Shown here: one piece after another, positions 7,527-14,571 of the stretch
Numbering within the stretch: position 1 is the first letter of the stretch
How the letters are laid out: each line of letters opens with the position of its first letter
Source of the DNA: Aquimarina sp.
GTDB taxonomy: Bacteria; Bacteroidota; Bacteroidia; Flavobacteriales; Flavobacteriaceae
Assembly: GCA_020628975.1 (NCBI GenBank)
Contig: JAHDEF010000017.1
Coordinates: 1 to 16,904, forward strand
Direction: 5' to 3'
DNA: 16,904 nucleotides
Notes under the pieces: generated by a model
Databases searched by the model: none
The model's input: only the letters and a program-made list of their open reading frames with translations
Told to the model about the DNA's origin: nothing
Translations under genes and position numbers: made by a program

Positions 7527-9956
7527 ATGAAAAACATCTTGTACGTTTTATATTTTCTTATTTCTTGTGGGGTTTTTGGGCAAAAAAAAACTACAAAAAC
7601 TACGAAAACCATAAAAATTAGCACCGATTGGAAATTCATCCAAAAAGATATTCCTGCTGCTGAAAAAATAGATTATAATGATACGTCTTGGGAAAGTGTT
7701 AATCTTCCCCATGATTGGAGTATTTCAAAACCTTTTTCTAAAGAAAATCCTTCTTTTTCAAGAGGTGCTTGGTTACCCGCAGGTGTTTCTTATTATCGAA
7801 AATCTTTAGATCTACCAACATTGAAAGAAGGGCAAAAAGTCTTTATTTATTTTGAAGGAGCTTATCGTAATGCAGAGGTATGGTGCAATGGTAATTATTT
7901 AGGGAAACGACCATCGGGTTATACTTCTTTTGAATATGAAATCACTGATTGTATTCAGCCTGACGGGAAAAACATAATTACCGTAAAATTAGATAACGCT
8001 AGTCAGCCGCATTCACGTTGGTATTCGGGGAATGGAATTTATAGAGATGTGTTTCTTAACATTAAAAATGCAGTTTATATACCTACTTGGTCAACTAAAA
8101 TTACTAGTAAAATCATCGACAATAAAGCTGAAATTCAAGTAACTTCTATATTAAAAAACACTACAAATACACCTCAGCAAGTAAGTTTTGAAACTCATGT
8201 AAAAACAGGAAAATACGGCATTGTTTCTAATGCGGTTTCTGTTACAATTCCTGCAAATAGTGAAAAAGCGGTAAAAAATGCTGTTACGATTAACAACCCG
8301 ACATATTGGGAATTGAATAATCCCCGCTTGTACAATGTAGAAAACTATGTGTTTCAGTCTAAAAAAACACTAGCTCATGAGCAAATTCCAACAGGTATAC
8401 GAAGCTTAAGATTTGATACTAACGAAGGTTTTTTTCTAAATGGAAAAGCACTAAAAATACAAGGGGTTTGTTTACATCATGGTGCAGGACCACTTGGGGC
8501 AGCTGCTAGAAAAACAAGTTACCAACGTCAAATCCGAAAATTGAAAGAAATGGGCGTAAACGCGGTGCGCACAGCTCACAATCCATTTGCTTCAGCATTT
8601 TTACATACCTGCGATGAAATGGGAATGCTCGTAATGAATGAAGCTTTCGATGAATGGGGGGTGGCTAAACATCCCGCCACTTTTCGAGAAAATGGTGCTA
8701 AAATTCCACTCCCTATAGATTATTACGCAAGTATTTTTAACGAATGGAGTGATCGTGATATGACGGACTTTGTATTGCGAGACCGCAACCATCCATCAGT
8801 ATTCATGTGGAGTATTGGAAATGAAATCGAACAAATGCATGATGAATCGGGTGTTGTTATAGCGAAACGTTTACAAGATCTTGTACATCAACTTGATGGT
8901 ACACGACCTGCTACCTGTGGGGTTAATGGTTATGGTTGGAATAAATGGCCACATGAACCAGCCGTATCAGTAATGGATATTCCTGGATATAATTATGCTG
9001 ATCCCGAAGATTACGATAAAGAACATCAAGATTTTCCTGATAGAAAAATGATCGTGACCGAACATAATTCAGCACAAGCGTTTACCGCCCGAGGTGAATA
9101 TTACCCTTTTAAAGGAGATAGCTTAGCTTTTCAAGTAGATCTCCCTATTGAACATCCAAATACAAAACGTTTCCTAAAAAATCGTAGGGCTTTTAACCAT
9201 GGTATGGAAGCTTGGCGTGATGTCGTTAAACGTACTTTTGTAATGGGTAGTTTTATTTGGACTGGCTGGGATTATTTAGGAGAAACTATTCCGTACCCAT
9301 GGCCTGCAAGATCTTCTTCTTTTGGGGTAATTGATTTGGCTGGATTTCCGAAGGATGGATATTATTACTACGAATCCCAATGGACGAAAAAACCCGTATT
9401 GCATATTTTCCCACATTGGAATTGGAAAGGCAATGAAGGCAAACCTATTAAGGTTTATGGTTTTTCAAATCTAGATAAAGTAGAGCTGATTATTAATGGG
9501 CAATCATTAGGAAAAAAATCAGTAGATATGATGGCAGGTCACCCTTTAGAATGGCAAGCCATATATCAATCTGGGCAATTAAAAGCTATAGGATATAAAA
9601 ACGGGCAAGTAGTTCTCGAAAAAATAATTGAGACTACCGGGGTAGCTACTAAAAGCAAAAGTAAGGTGACCGATCAAGGAAATGATGGTATTGCTTATGT
9701 AGAAATTGAATTGCTAGATGAAAAATCAAGATATGTACCTACAGCAAATAATTTATTAAAGTTCGAAGCTAAAAATGCAGAAATTATAGGCGTTGCTAAC
9801 GGAAATAATAGAAGCATTGAACCTTTTGTCGCAAATTATCGAAAAGCCTTCAACGGAAAAGCCCTTGTTGTTTTGAAGAAAAGTAAATTAAACAGAAAAG
9901 CTTGGCTAAAAATTACCTCTGAAGGTTTTAGTACGGAAGAAAAAATTTCTTTTTAA
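7527..9956 (+). CDS. Glycoside hydrolase family 2 (beta-galactosidase-like)
   Basis: An 809-residue exported GH2 enzyme, a retaining exo-glycosidase that removes beta-linked sugars (galactose, or a uronic or related sugar) from oligosaccharides. Order: signal peptide (1-19), sugar-binding jelly-roll (about 30-185; NLPHDW, EGAYRNAEVWCNG, SRWYSGNGIYRDV), Ig-like sandwich (about 187-295), TIM barrel (about 300-620; GVCLHHG, AVRTAHNP), then C-terminal Ig-like domains (about 630-809). The acid/base is Glu433 in SIGNEIE and the nucleophile Glu512 in VTEHNSA. LISC at 11-14 also fits a lipobox, so it may be lipid-anchored instead of cleaved after FGQ. A run of nine As lies near the 5' end. Downstream of the sulfatase, it probably acts on desulfated chains. 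Inverted ~80-bp repeats flank it on both sides. Substrate specificity is not resolved. Confidence 0.93.
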   Translation: MKNILYVLYFLISCGVFGQKKTTKTTKTIKISTDWKFIQKDIPAAEKIDYNDTSWESVNLPHDWSISKPFSKENPSFSRGAWLPAGVSYYRKSLDLPTLKEGQKVFIYFEGAYRNAEVWCNGNYLGKRPSGYTSFEYEITDCIQPDGKNIITVKLDNASQPHSRWYSGNGIYRDVFLNIKNAVYIPTWSTKITSKIIDNKAEIQVTSILKNTTNTPQQVSFETHVKTGKYGIVSNAVSVTIPANSEKAVKNAVTINNPTYWELNNPRLYNVENYVFQSKKTLAHEQIPTGIRSLRFDTNEGFFLNGKALKIQGVCLHHGAGPLGAAARKTSYQRQIRKLKEMGVNAVRTAHNPFASAFLHTCDEMGMLVMNEAFDEWGVAKHPATFRENGAKIPLPIDYYASIFNEWSDRDMTDFVLRDRNHPSVFMWSIGNEIEQMHDESGVVIAKRLQDLVHQLDGTRPATCGVNGYGWNKWPHEPAVSVMDIPGYNYADPEDYDKEHQDFPDRKMIVTEHNSAQAFTARGEYYPFKGDSLAFQVDLPIEHPNTKRFLKNRRAFNHGMEAWRDVVKRTFVMGSFIWTGWDYLGETIPYPWPARSSSFGVIDLAGFPKDGYYYYESQWTKKPVLHIFPHWNWKGNEGKPIKVYGFSNLDKVELIINGQSLGKKSVDMMAGHPLEWQAIYQSGQLKAIGYKNGQVVLEKIIETTGVATKSKSKVTDQGNDGIAYVEIELLDEKSRYVPTANNLLKFEAKNAEIIGVANGNNRSIEPFVANYRKAFNGKALVVLKKSKLNRKAWLKITSEGFSTEEKISF

Positions 9957-9995
9957 TTATGTGTATCCGTAATTAGTAATACTATATCCGTTTTC

Positions 9996-10075
9996 GTCAT
10001 TCCTTGCTTGACAAGGAATCTCATCCTACTTATTTTTATATCCTTAATGAGATCCTGAAACAAGTTCAGGATGAC
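9996..10075 (-). repeat. Two-hairpin interspersed repeat, copy 2
   Basis: An 80-bp unit whose reverse complement matches copy 1 at 7393-7473 nearly throughout. Hairpin B (ATTCCTTG 9999-10006 with CAAGGAAT 10012-10019) is identical in stem sequence. Hairpin A is ATCCTGAA (10052-10059) with TTCAGGAT (10065-10072), where the G-C pair of copy 1 is replaced by C-G. It fills the gap between the convergent GH2 and GT4 genes, so it could act as a bidirectional transcript end. An imperfect outer inverted repeat extends it (9964-9983 with 10085-10104, about 16 of 20 matching). Confidence 0.88.
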
Positions 10076-10111
10076 GTGGTATTTATTATTAGTGATTACG
10101 AATATTCAATT

Positions 10112-11296
10112 TTAATTCGTTGACTGATAAATTTTCAAGAAAGCTTGATCGGCTTTTTCGTTATATAGTTTAAGTAACTCTTTCTTGCCATTGACGCCTA
10201 ATTGTTCTCTTAAGGTGTTGGAAGCGAGAAGCTGCTTTAGCTTTACTTTAAAATCTTTTTCATCGGTATACACTAATCCACAATTTGAATTTTCTATTAA
10301 TTCTTTTTGTGCCTTACAAGCAGTCGCCAAAATAGGAATTTGCCCATACATATATTGAAAAAGTTTATTAGCTACTCCTGAATCGTGCTGTGGGTTAACC
10401 TCGAAAGGAGCCAAACCAATATTGATTTTTTTCAAGTATGCCGGTAGAAATTTTACGTCACTCCAAGAAATATAGGTAGCAGCATCACCCAAAGAAGCAA
10501 TTGCATTTTCAAACTGATTTTTATCAGCTTTGTCAATCGGTCCTATAATTAATATATGAAATGCCAATCCCTCCTCTTTTAAGTCTTTAAGCCATGGAAG
10601 GATATCAATAATTCCACGTCTTTTAGCAACCACACCAAAATAAAAAAGAGTAGGTACTTCTGAGGTAAAATTAACTTGTAAGTTTGAGGCTTCAAATGCT
10701 TCAAAACTTTCCAAATCGGGCATATTAGGATGCACAAACACCCTGTTTCTTACCATAAAGGAATACTTTTCTAGAAGCTCATTTTTAAAGGCATTGCTTA
10801 ACGTAATCCAATAATCAGCGTACTTGAGATATTCCGCTTCTAACTTTCCCCATTTTTTTGGTGTTACTAAGTATTTGCGCCAACCTTTAGTTGCCCATTG
10901 GTATGTGGCAATAGCAGCAGGATAGTTTTCATGTAAATCTAAAGTTAAAGGAATTTCTTTTTTAGATTTTTGAATACCTAATCTACCTGGCTTAGCAAGG
11001 TATAAATCATGAACGTGTAAGGTTTCAAGGTTTTCTTCCGTTATGAAATTTGAAATATGCTTTAACCAAAAACGGTTATAAAACGAAAAATTGGTATTTA
11101 AAATTACTAGAGCGTTTTTTAAGTTTTCGTTTATGGTAACACGACGTACTTCAAACTTATGATACGTTTTATACGAATCACCAAAATCTAAACACAACAC
11201 ACTTACCTGATGCCCTTGATCTAATAGTAATCTTATCTCTTTTTGAACCCTATGGTCATTATCAAAAGTATTGTCAACAACAACGCCTATACGCAT
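10112..11296 (-). CDS. Glycosyltransferase family 4 (GT-B fold)
   Basis: A 394-residue cytoplasmic or membrane-associated glycosyltransferase with two Rossmann-like halves. The N-terminal acceptor half has DNDHRV (12-17) and HVHDLYLAKPG (94-104). The C-terminal nucleotide-sugar half has FYFGVVAKRRG (218-228) and HDSGVANKLFQYMYGQIPI (304-321). The latter replaces the usual EX7E segment of GT4; the NKLF-Q-YM form has Gln314 where Glu is most common, an oddity worth noting although this subfamily varies. Start ATG 11296 lies 1 bp after the stop of the ketoacyl synthase gene, so the two are almost certainly translated from one mRNA. That coupling hints at a glycolipid, envelope glycan or glycosylated secondary product; donor and acceptor are unknown. 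The transcript runs into the repeat at 9996-10075. Confidence 0.88.
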   Translation of the reverse strand: MRIGVVVDNTFDNDHRVQKEIRLLLDQGHQVSVLCLDFGDSYKTYHKFEVRRVTINENLKNALVILNTNFSFYNRFWLKHISNFITEENLETLHVHDLYLAKPGRLGIQKSKKEIPLTLDLHENYPAAIATYQWATKGWRKYLVTPKKWGKLEAEYLKYADYWITLSNAFKNELLEKYSFMVRNRVFVHPNMPDLESFEAFEASNLQVNFTSEVPTLFYFGVVAKRRGIIDILPWLKDLKEEGLAFHILIIGPIDKADKNQFENAIASLGDAATYISWSDVKFLPAYLKKINIGLAPFEVNPQHDSGVANKLFQYMYGQIPILATACKAQKELIENSNCGLVYTDEKDFKVKLKQLLASNTLREQLGVNGKKELLKLYNEKADQAFLKIYQSTN

Positions 11297-11297
11297 A

Positions 11298-12356
11298 TTA
11301 ATATTGGTATACGATGGCGTTGATATTCATTCCTGCACCAACACTGGCTAAAATAATTACATCTCCTTTCGCTATGGTATGTGGCGGTAAATTTCCTTTA
11401 ACAATTAAATCAAATAAGGTTGGAACAGTCGCTACACTACTATTGCCTAGAGTGTTAATGCACATAGGCATAATGCCTTCAGGCATTTCTTTTTCATACA
11501 ATTCATAAAATCGCGAAACTATGGCTTCGTCCATTTTTTCGTTGGCTTGATGAATTAATATTTTGCTGACTTGGTCAATAGTAAATTCACTTTTATCTAA
11601 GCATTCTTTCATCGCTAAAGGCACATTGGTCAATGCGAATTCATATATTTTTCGCCCATACATTTTGATGTACATCGTATCATCGGCTGTTTCTTTATAG
11701 CTTTCTCCATTAAACAAAAAATCGGCTTCTTGAAGGGCAAAACTTGCACTATTATGCGTAATTACTCCATTTTTTTCTTCGGTAGCCTCGAGTATCGTTG
11801 CCCCTGCTCCATCGGCATAAATCATACTGTCGCGATCGTGATCGTCAACTACACGCGATAAGGTTTCTGCACCAATAACTAAACATTTTTTAGCGATACC
11901 TGCTTTGATAAATGCATTGGCTTGTATAACGCCTTCAACCCAACCTGGACATCCGAAAATAAGGTCGTAAGCAATACATTTAGGATTTTTAATACCTAAT
12001 TTTTGCTTCACTCTTGCAGCTAAACTAGGAATCATATCTGCTTGAGTATGTCCTTTTTTAACGTCTCCAAAATTATGAGCTACAATTATATAATCGATAG
12101 TTTCCGTATCAATTTCTGCATCTTCGATAGCATTTTTAGCTGCTAAATGTGCAATTTCAGAAGTGGTTTGTTCGGCTGTAGCATAACGCCTTTCTTCGAT
12201 CCCCGTAATAGCAACAAATTTCTTGATGATAATTTCATTCTTCTGTTTAAAAGGAGAACCATCAGCATTTAAAAATTCGTGATTTAAAAAAGCCTCGTTA
12301 GTAACTTTCTTCTCAGGAATATAGCTTCCAAATCCTGTTATTTTAGCATGTAGCAT
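11298..12356 (-). CDS. Divergent 3-oxoacyl-ACP synthase III family protein
   Basis: A 352-residue thiolase-fold condensing enzyme of the FabH family, which joins an acyl starter with a malonyl-type extender or moves an acyl group. The catalytic triad is intact: Cys136 in FGCPGWVEG, His269 in LIHQANEKM and Asn305 in NTLGNSSVATVP. An insertion near residues 25-45 (NADGSPFKQKNEI), and FGCPGW in place of the ACSGF-like site of housekeeping FabH, mark it as a divergent paralogue, so I do not name it fabH. A TAACTTTG element lies upstream at 12404-12411, giving a leader of about 40 nt. It is followed after 1 bp by the GT4 gene and preceded by a truncated haemoglobin. It may supply an acyl chain for a lipid or a special metabolite; that role is inferred from context. 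Confidence 0.9.
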   Translation of the reverse strand: MLHAKITGFGSYIPEKKVTNEAFLNHEFLNADGSPFKQKNEIIIKKFVAITGIEERRYATAEQTTSEIAHLAAKNAIEDAEIDTETIDYIIVAHNFGDVKKGHTQADMIPSLAARVKQKLGIKNPKCIAYDLIFGCPGWVEGVIQANAFIKAGIAKKCLVIGAETLSRVVDDHDRDSMIYADGAGATILEATEEKNGVITHNSASFALQEADFLFNGESYKETADDTMYIKMYGRKIYEFALTNVPLAMKECLDKSEFTIDQVSKILIHQANEKMDEAIVSRFYELYEKEMPEGIMPMCINTLGNSSVATVPTLFDLIVKGNLPPHTIAKGDVIILASVGAGMNINAIVYQY

Positions 12357-12403
12357 AAATTCTTTCCATTAAAACGCTTCTAAACAAACGTTATTAAGCC
12401 TTA

Positions 12404-12411
12404 CAAAGTTA
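12404..12411 (-). promoter_or_regulatory. Candidate -7 element (TAACTTTG) for ketoacyl synthase-GT4 unit
   Basis: The minus strand reads TAACTTTG, a full TAnnTTTG match, 48 bp before the ketoacyl synthase ATG. Its first three bases are the TAA stop codon of the haemoglobin gene. A properly spaced -33 TTG is not evident. It would let the KASIII-GT4 pair be transcribed apart from the haemoglobin gene. Confidence 0.45.
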
Positions 12412-12783
12412 ACAATCCTTAGCAATTTTCAGCTTCATAACTGTAGCTATTGAAAGGGCATTGGTTTTTAAACGTGCACTAACTTCTCCACTAAACAAAA
12501 TATCTACCGTTTCGTGTAATAAGCTTACCCAAATATCAAGCGCTGTATAAGTTATGGCTTCTTGGTGGTGAATGTGTTGGTGAATTGCTAGTAAATTCTT
12601 GGTATAACTTCCTTTATGAAACAAATTATACTCCCAAAAATCAACAATAACAGGCAAATGAGTGGCAAGATCTATAGGCACTACACTTGTAAAGAAATGA
12701 CCAATTTCATTGTTTGTCATTGCTTTCTCGTAGAAATTTTGAAAAATACATTCTACATCTTTTCTTGTTTCTATATCTCTCAA
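12409..12783 (-). CDS. Group III truncated haemoglobin
   Basis: A 124-residue 2-on-2 globin binding haem and small gases (O2, NO), a soluble cytoplasmic protein. Aligned by eye to the Campylobacter Ctb pattern, key residues are kept: Tyr18 (B10, FYEK), His42 (E7, eight residues before Trp50) and Trp85 (G8, LDIWVSL), followed by ETVDILFSGE. The proximal His is one of a histidine-rich run, IHQHIHHQ; His68 fits the spacing to Trp85 best. The frame has no ATG: an in-frame TGA lies just upstream and TTG 12783 is the only usual start. A tandem ATGATG at 12786-12791 is one base out of frame, so either TTG is used or a base is missing. A TATTTTTG element is at 12812-12819. Role probably NO or oxygen handling; the link to the downstream genes is unclear. 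Confidence 0.85.
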   Translation of the reverse strand: MRDIETRKDVECIFQNFYEKAMTNNEIGHFFTSVVPIDLATHLPVIVDFWEYNLFHKGSYTKNLLAIHQHIHHQEAITYTALDIWVSLLHETVDILFSGEVSARLKTNALSIATVMKLKIAKDC

Positions 12784-12811
12784 TTCATCATTTTTAGGTC
12801 TGTTAATAGCT

Positions 12812-12819
12812 CAAAAATA
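12812..12819 (-). promoter_or_regulatory. Candidate -7 element (TATTTTTG) for truncated haemoglobin
   Basis: The minus strand reads TATTTTTG, a full TAnnTTTG match, 28 bp before the TTG start. It lies close to an oppositely directed match at 12832-12839, so the two divergent promoters overlap. No clear -33 TTG at the usual spacing. Confidence 0.45.
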
Positions 12820-12831
12820 AACTAAAGACAT

Positions 12832-12839
12832 TAGTTTTG
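12832..12839 (+). promoter_or_regulatory. Candidate -7 element (TAGTTTTG) for UbiA-like gene
   Basis: TAGTTTTG matches TAnnTTTG and lies 32 bp before the TTG at 12872. It pairs back-to-back with the haemoglobin element at 12812-12819. The absence of a -33 TTG keeps confidence moderate. Confidence 0.4.
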
Positions 12840-12871
12840 AGTTTCAATTTAAGCACAAAAATCTTTCTATA

Positions 12872-13726
12872 TTGCCAGCATCACTTTTAGAAATATATAA
12901 TCTCCTAACAAAAAGACTAAAGCTTGGGTTTTTGATTGTATTTGATTTTTATATAAAATCAAGTATTCATGTGGCGCTGGCAGTATATAGCTTGTTACAA
13001 GTTGCGTGTATTGTTTTTCAATTACCTTATGATGAACCCCTTAGTTATACCGTTTTTTACGGAAGTATTGTAGGATACAATGTCATTAAATATGGCGGTT
13101 TATGGCTGAATTTTTCTAAAAAAACTCAAAAACGCCCTTATCTTTTTTTAAGTGGAATTTGTTTAATCCTTACGCTATATTACCTGTTACAATTACCGTA
13201 TAGCACAATTTTCTGCTTAGGTATTGGCTTTGTTTATTCATTACTTTATAGTTTGCCTTTTTACAAAAGCAAAAGCTTACGGGAATTCGCTGGTTTGAAA
13301 ATTTATATTGTTGCTTTTACTTGGCTAATTTCAAGTACCCTAAGTGCTTTTGTGCATTATGAAGTAGTTTGGTATTTACCGACTTTAATATACACCATTA
13401 GTATTTTTATTTGGATCCTTTGCTTGATGATTCCTTTTGAGATTAGAGATACTGACATTGATGCTTCTGCTTTAAAAACATGGCCTCAAAAGTACGGTAT
13501 TCGTAATACGAAACATATCGGGCTGATATTGATTGGTGCGTTGTGCACTGGTTTGTTTTTGCTGAACATTTATATCACAAAAAAAGCCTTGATTATTCAA
13601 GGCTCAATTTATTTGATAACATTAATAAGTATTTATTTTAGCAAGAAAAGTCAGCCCCCTTATTACAGTAGTTTTTGGGTAGAAGCTTTACCAATATTAT
13701 GGTGGTGCTTACTACTGATTTTTTGA
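12872..13726 (+). CDS. UbiA-like integral membrane protein
   Basis: A polytopic inner-membrane protein of up to 284 residues with about eight hydrophobic helices. The late EIRDTDID (190-197) followed by KTWPQKYG resembles the second Asp-rich loop of UbiA prenyltransferases, and YSLPFYKSKSLRE (122-138) fits the loop region of that fold. The first motif, NxxxDxxxD, is not seen: the matching place reads NVIKYGGLWLN (70-80), so normal prenyl-diphosphate binding through Mg is doubtful. There is no ATG in any frame between 12840 and 12940; TTG 12872 is the likely start, with TTG 12932 (just before VFDFYIKSSIHVAL) an alternative. It overlaps the convergent zinc-finger gene by 15 bp and contains that operon's probable terminator in antisense. 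Known flavobacterial homologues are mostly annotated hypothetical or UbiA family. Substrate unknown. Confidence 0.8.
   Translation: MPASLLEIYNLLTKRLKLGFLIVFDFYIKSSIHVALAVYSLLQVACIVFQLPYDEPLSYTVFYGSIVGYNVIKYGGLWLNFSKKTQKRPYLFLSGICLILTLYYLLQLPYSTIFCLGIGFVYSLLYSLPFYKSKSLREFAGLKIYIVAFTWLISSTLSAFVHYEVVWYLPTLIYTISIFIWILCLMIPFEIRDTDIDASALKTWPQKYGIRNTKHIGLILIGALCTGLFLLNIYITKKALIIQGSIYLITLISIYFSKKSQPPYYSSFWVEALPILWWCLLLIF
13579..13604 (-). terminator. Intrinsic terminator for the sigma operon, inside the UbiA-like gene
   Basis: On the minus strand AGCCTTGA pairs perfectly with TCAAGGCT (8 bp, loop ATAA) and runs into a T-tract (seven Ts at 13585-13579, the first being part of the stem). It lies about 108 bp beyond the stop of the zinc-finger gene, within the oppositely oriented UbiA-like coding region. 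Geometry is that of a textbook Rho-independent terminator. Confidence 0.72.
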
Positions 13727-13996
13727 AAAATCTTTAAGTTGTTCTTGAAATTGCTTTTCCAACTCATTCATTTCACTATCCTTTATATAATCTACTTTTT
13801 TATCATTTAAGGCTTTTGTAAGCTTGGTATTGTTTTTCGTGTATTTTTGGCACGCTTTACAATACATTAAATGAATAGATAGTTTTACTTTTTCTAGTAA
13901 GCTAGCCTCTTTATACTGTGACTTATCACAAACATGATTTGCCTCATCACAAGGGATAAATAAAGAATAGCTTTTTTTTGTAACTGTGTCTTCCAT
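13712..13996 (-). CDS. Small zinc-finger protein, putative anti-sigma factor
   Basis: A 94-residue soluble protein that probably binds and restrains the sigma factor encoded just upstream. H42-x3-C46-x2-C49 (HLMYCKAC) is the ZAS-type zinc motif of anti-sigma factors; C16 or C23 in CDEANHVC may give the fourth ligand. There is no transmembrane segment, so unlike FecR-type regulators it cannot signal across the membrane by itself; release may depend on redox or zinc state (inference). ATG 13996 is chosen because it lies 2 bp after the sigma stop; a longer reading to 14062 would overlap the sigma gene and add an unrelated N-terminus. It ends with a 15-bp convergent overlap with the UbiA-like gene. 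The C-terminal 30 residues are charged and probably helical. Confidence 0.82.
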   Translation of the reverse strand: MEDTVTKKSYSLFIPCDEANHVCDKSQYKEASLLEKVKLSIHLMYCKACQKYTKNNTKLTKALNDKKVDYIKDSEMNELEKQFQEQLKDFSKNQ

Positions 13997-13998
13997 AA

Positions 13999-14553
13999 TT
14001 AAAACCAATTTTTTTCCATACAAGCTGCCATTGATGTTCGTGCTCGGTGTATGATCACCCATAGATTAGACGAAGTAATATCAAATTCATTACAAATGGT
14101 TTCGGTATCAAAATTGTCGATTGTTTTCATTCTAAAAATCTTCGCTTGCTTTTCGGGAAGCGTTGATAAACATTTATGAATTGCTAATCCCAACTCGTTA
14201 TTTTCTATATCTGTTTCTGCATTTGAAGCATAAGGATCTGCCACACGCTCTTCTAACCAATCCCCTTCACTTTCTTCCGAAGAGTTATAAGTCATACGCA
14301 CCTCTGCTTTTCCTTTATTACTATTTATTTTTCTATAGTGATCAATAATTTTTCTCTTCAAAATAGAAACTAACCAAGTACGTTCGGATGCTTTGCCTTC
14401 GAAATTCTTCATAGAGCGAAGTCCTGCGAAAAAAGTTTCTTGCACCAAGTCCTTAGCAATCTCTCGGTCATCGACCCTAGAGATCGTATAATTGAAGAGA
14501 TATCCACTATATTTTTTTATCCATTGATTAGGATCAAGCTGATGCTCTGCCAT
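13999..14553 (-). CDS. ECF-type sigma-70 family RNA polymerase sigma factor
   Basis: A 184-residue alternative sigma factor that directs RNA polymerase to a stress or envelope regulon. Region 2 covers about residues 14-80 (AKDLVQETFFAGLRS, then FEGKASERTWLVSILKRKIIDHYRK). Region 4 covers about 125-178 (LSTLPEKQAKIFRMK, then the helix-turn-helix ending LWVIIHRAR). An acidic linker (about 90-120) separates them. ATG 14553 is chosen: an in-frame TTG at 14574 lies inside the candidate -7 element TACATTTG (14572-14579) and would not be translated from that promoter. Between element and start is the perfect palindrome GTGTTAACAC (14561-14570), a possible control site. The gene is followed after 2 bp by the zinc-finger protein, the normal sigma/anti-sigma pairing. 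Regulon unknown. Confidence 0.92.
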   Translation of the reverse strand: MAEHQLDPNQWIKKYSGYLFNYTISRVDDREIAKDLVQETFFAGLRSMKNFEGKASERTWLVSILKRKIIDHYRKINSNKGKAEVRMTYNSSEESEGDWLEERVADPYASNAETDIENNELGLAIHKCLSTLPEKQAKIFRMKTIDNFDTETICNEFDITSSNLWVIIHRARTSMAACMEKNWF

Positions 14554-14560
14554 GATATTT

Positions 14561-14570
14561 GTGTTAACAC
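14561..14570. promoter_or_regulatory. Perfect palindrome GTGTTAACAC at the sigma promoter
   Basis: A 10-bp perfect palindrome lies between the candidate -7 element (14572-14579, minus strand) and the sigma ATG at 14553, covering the expected transcription start. Position and symmetry suit a dimeric repressor site; it could also be chance. Confidence 0.35.
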
Positions 14571-14571
14571 T

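Noticed and set aside
7581..7590. Nine-A run near the GH2 start as a phase-variable tract
   Set aside because: Possible, but A-runs are common in this AT-rich DNA and the frame is intact; one sequence gives no sign of length variation.
13997..14062. Longer N-terminus for the zinc-finger protein up to 14062
   Set aside because: It would overlap the sigma gene in another frame; ATG 13996 gives the tight 2-bp operon spacing.
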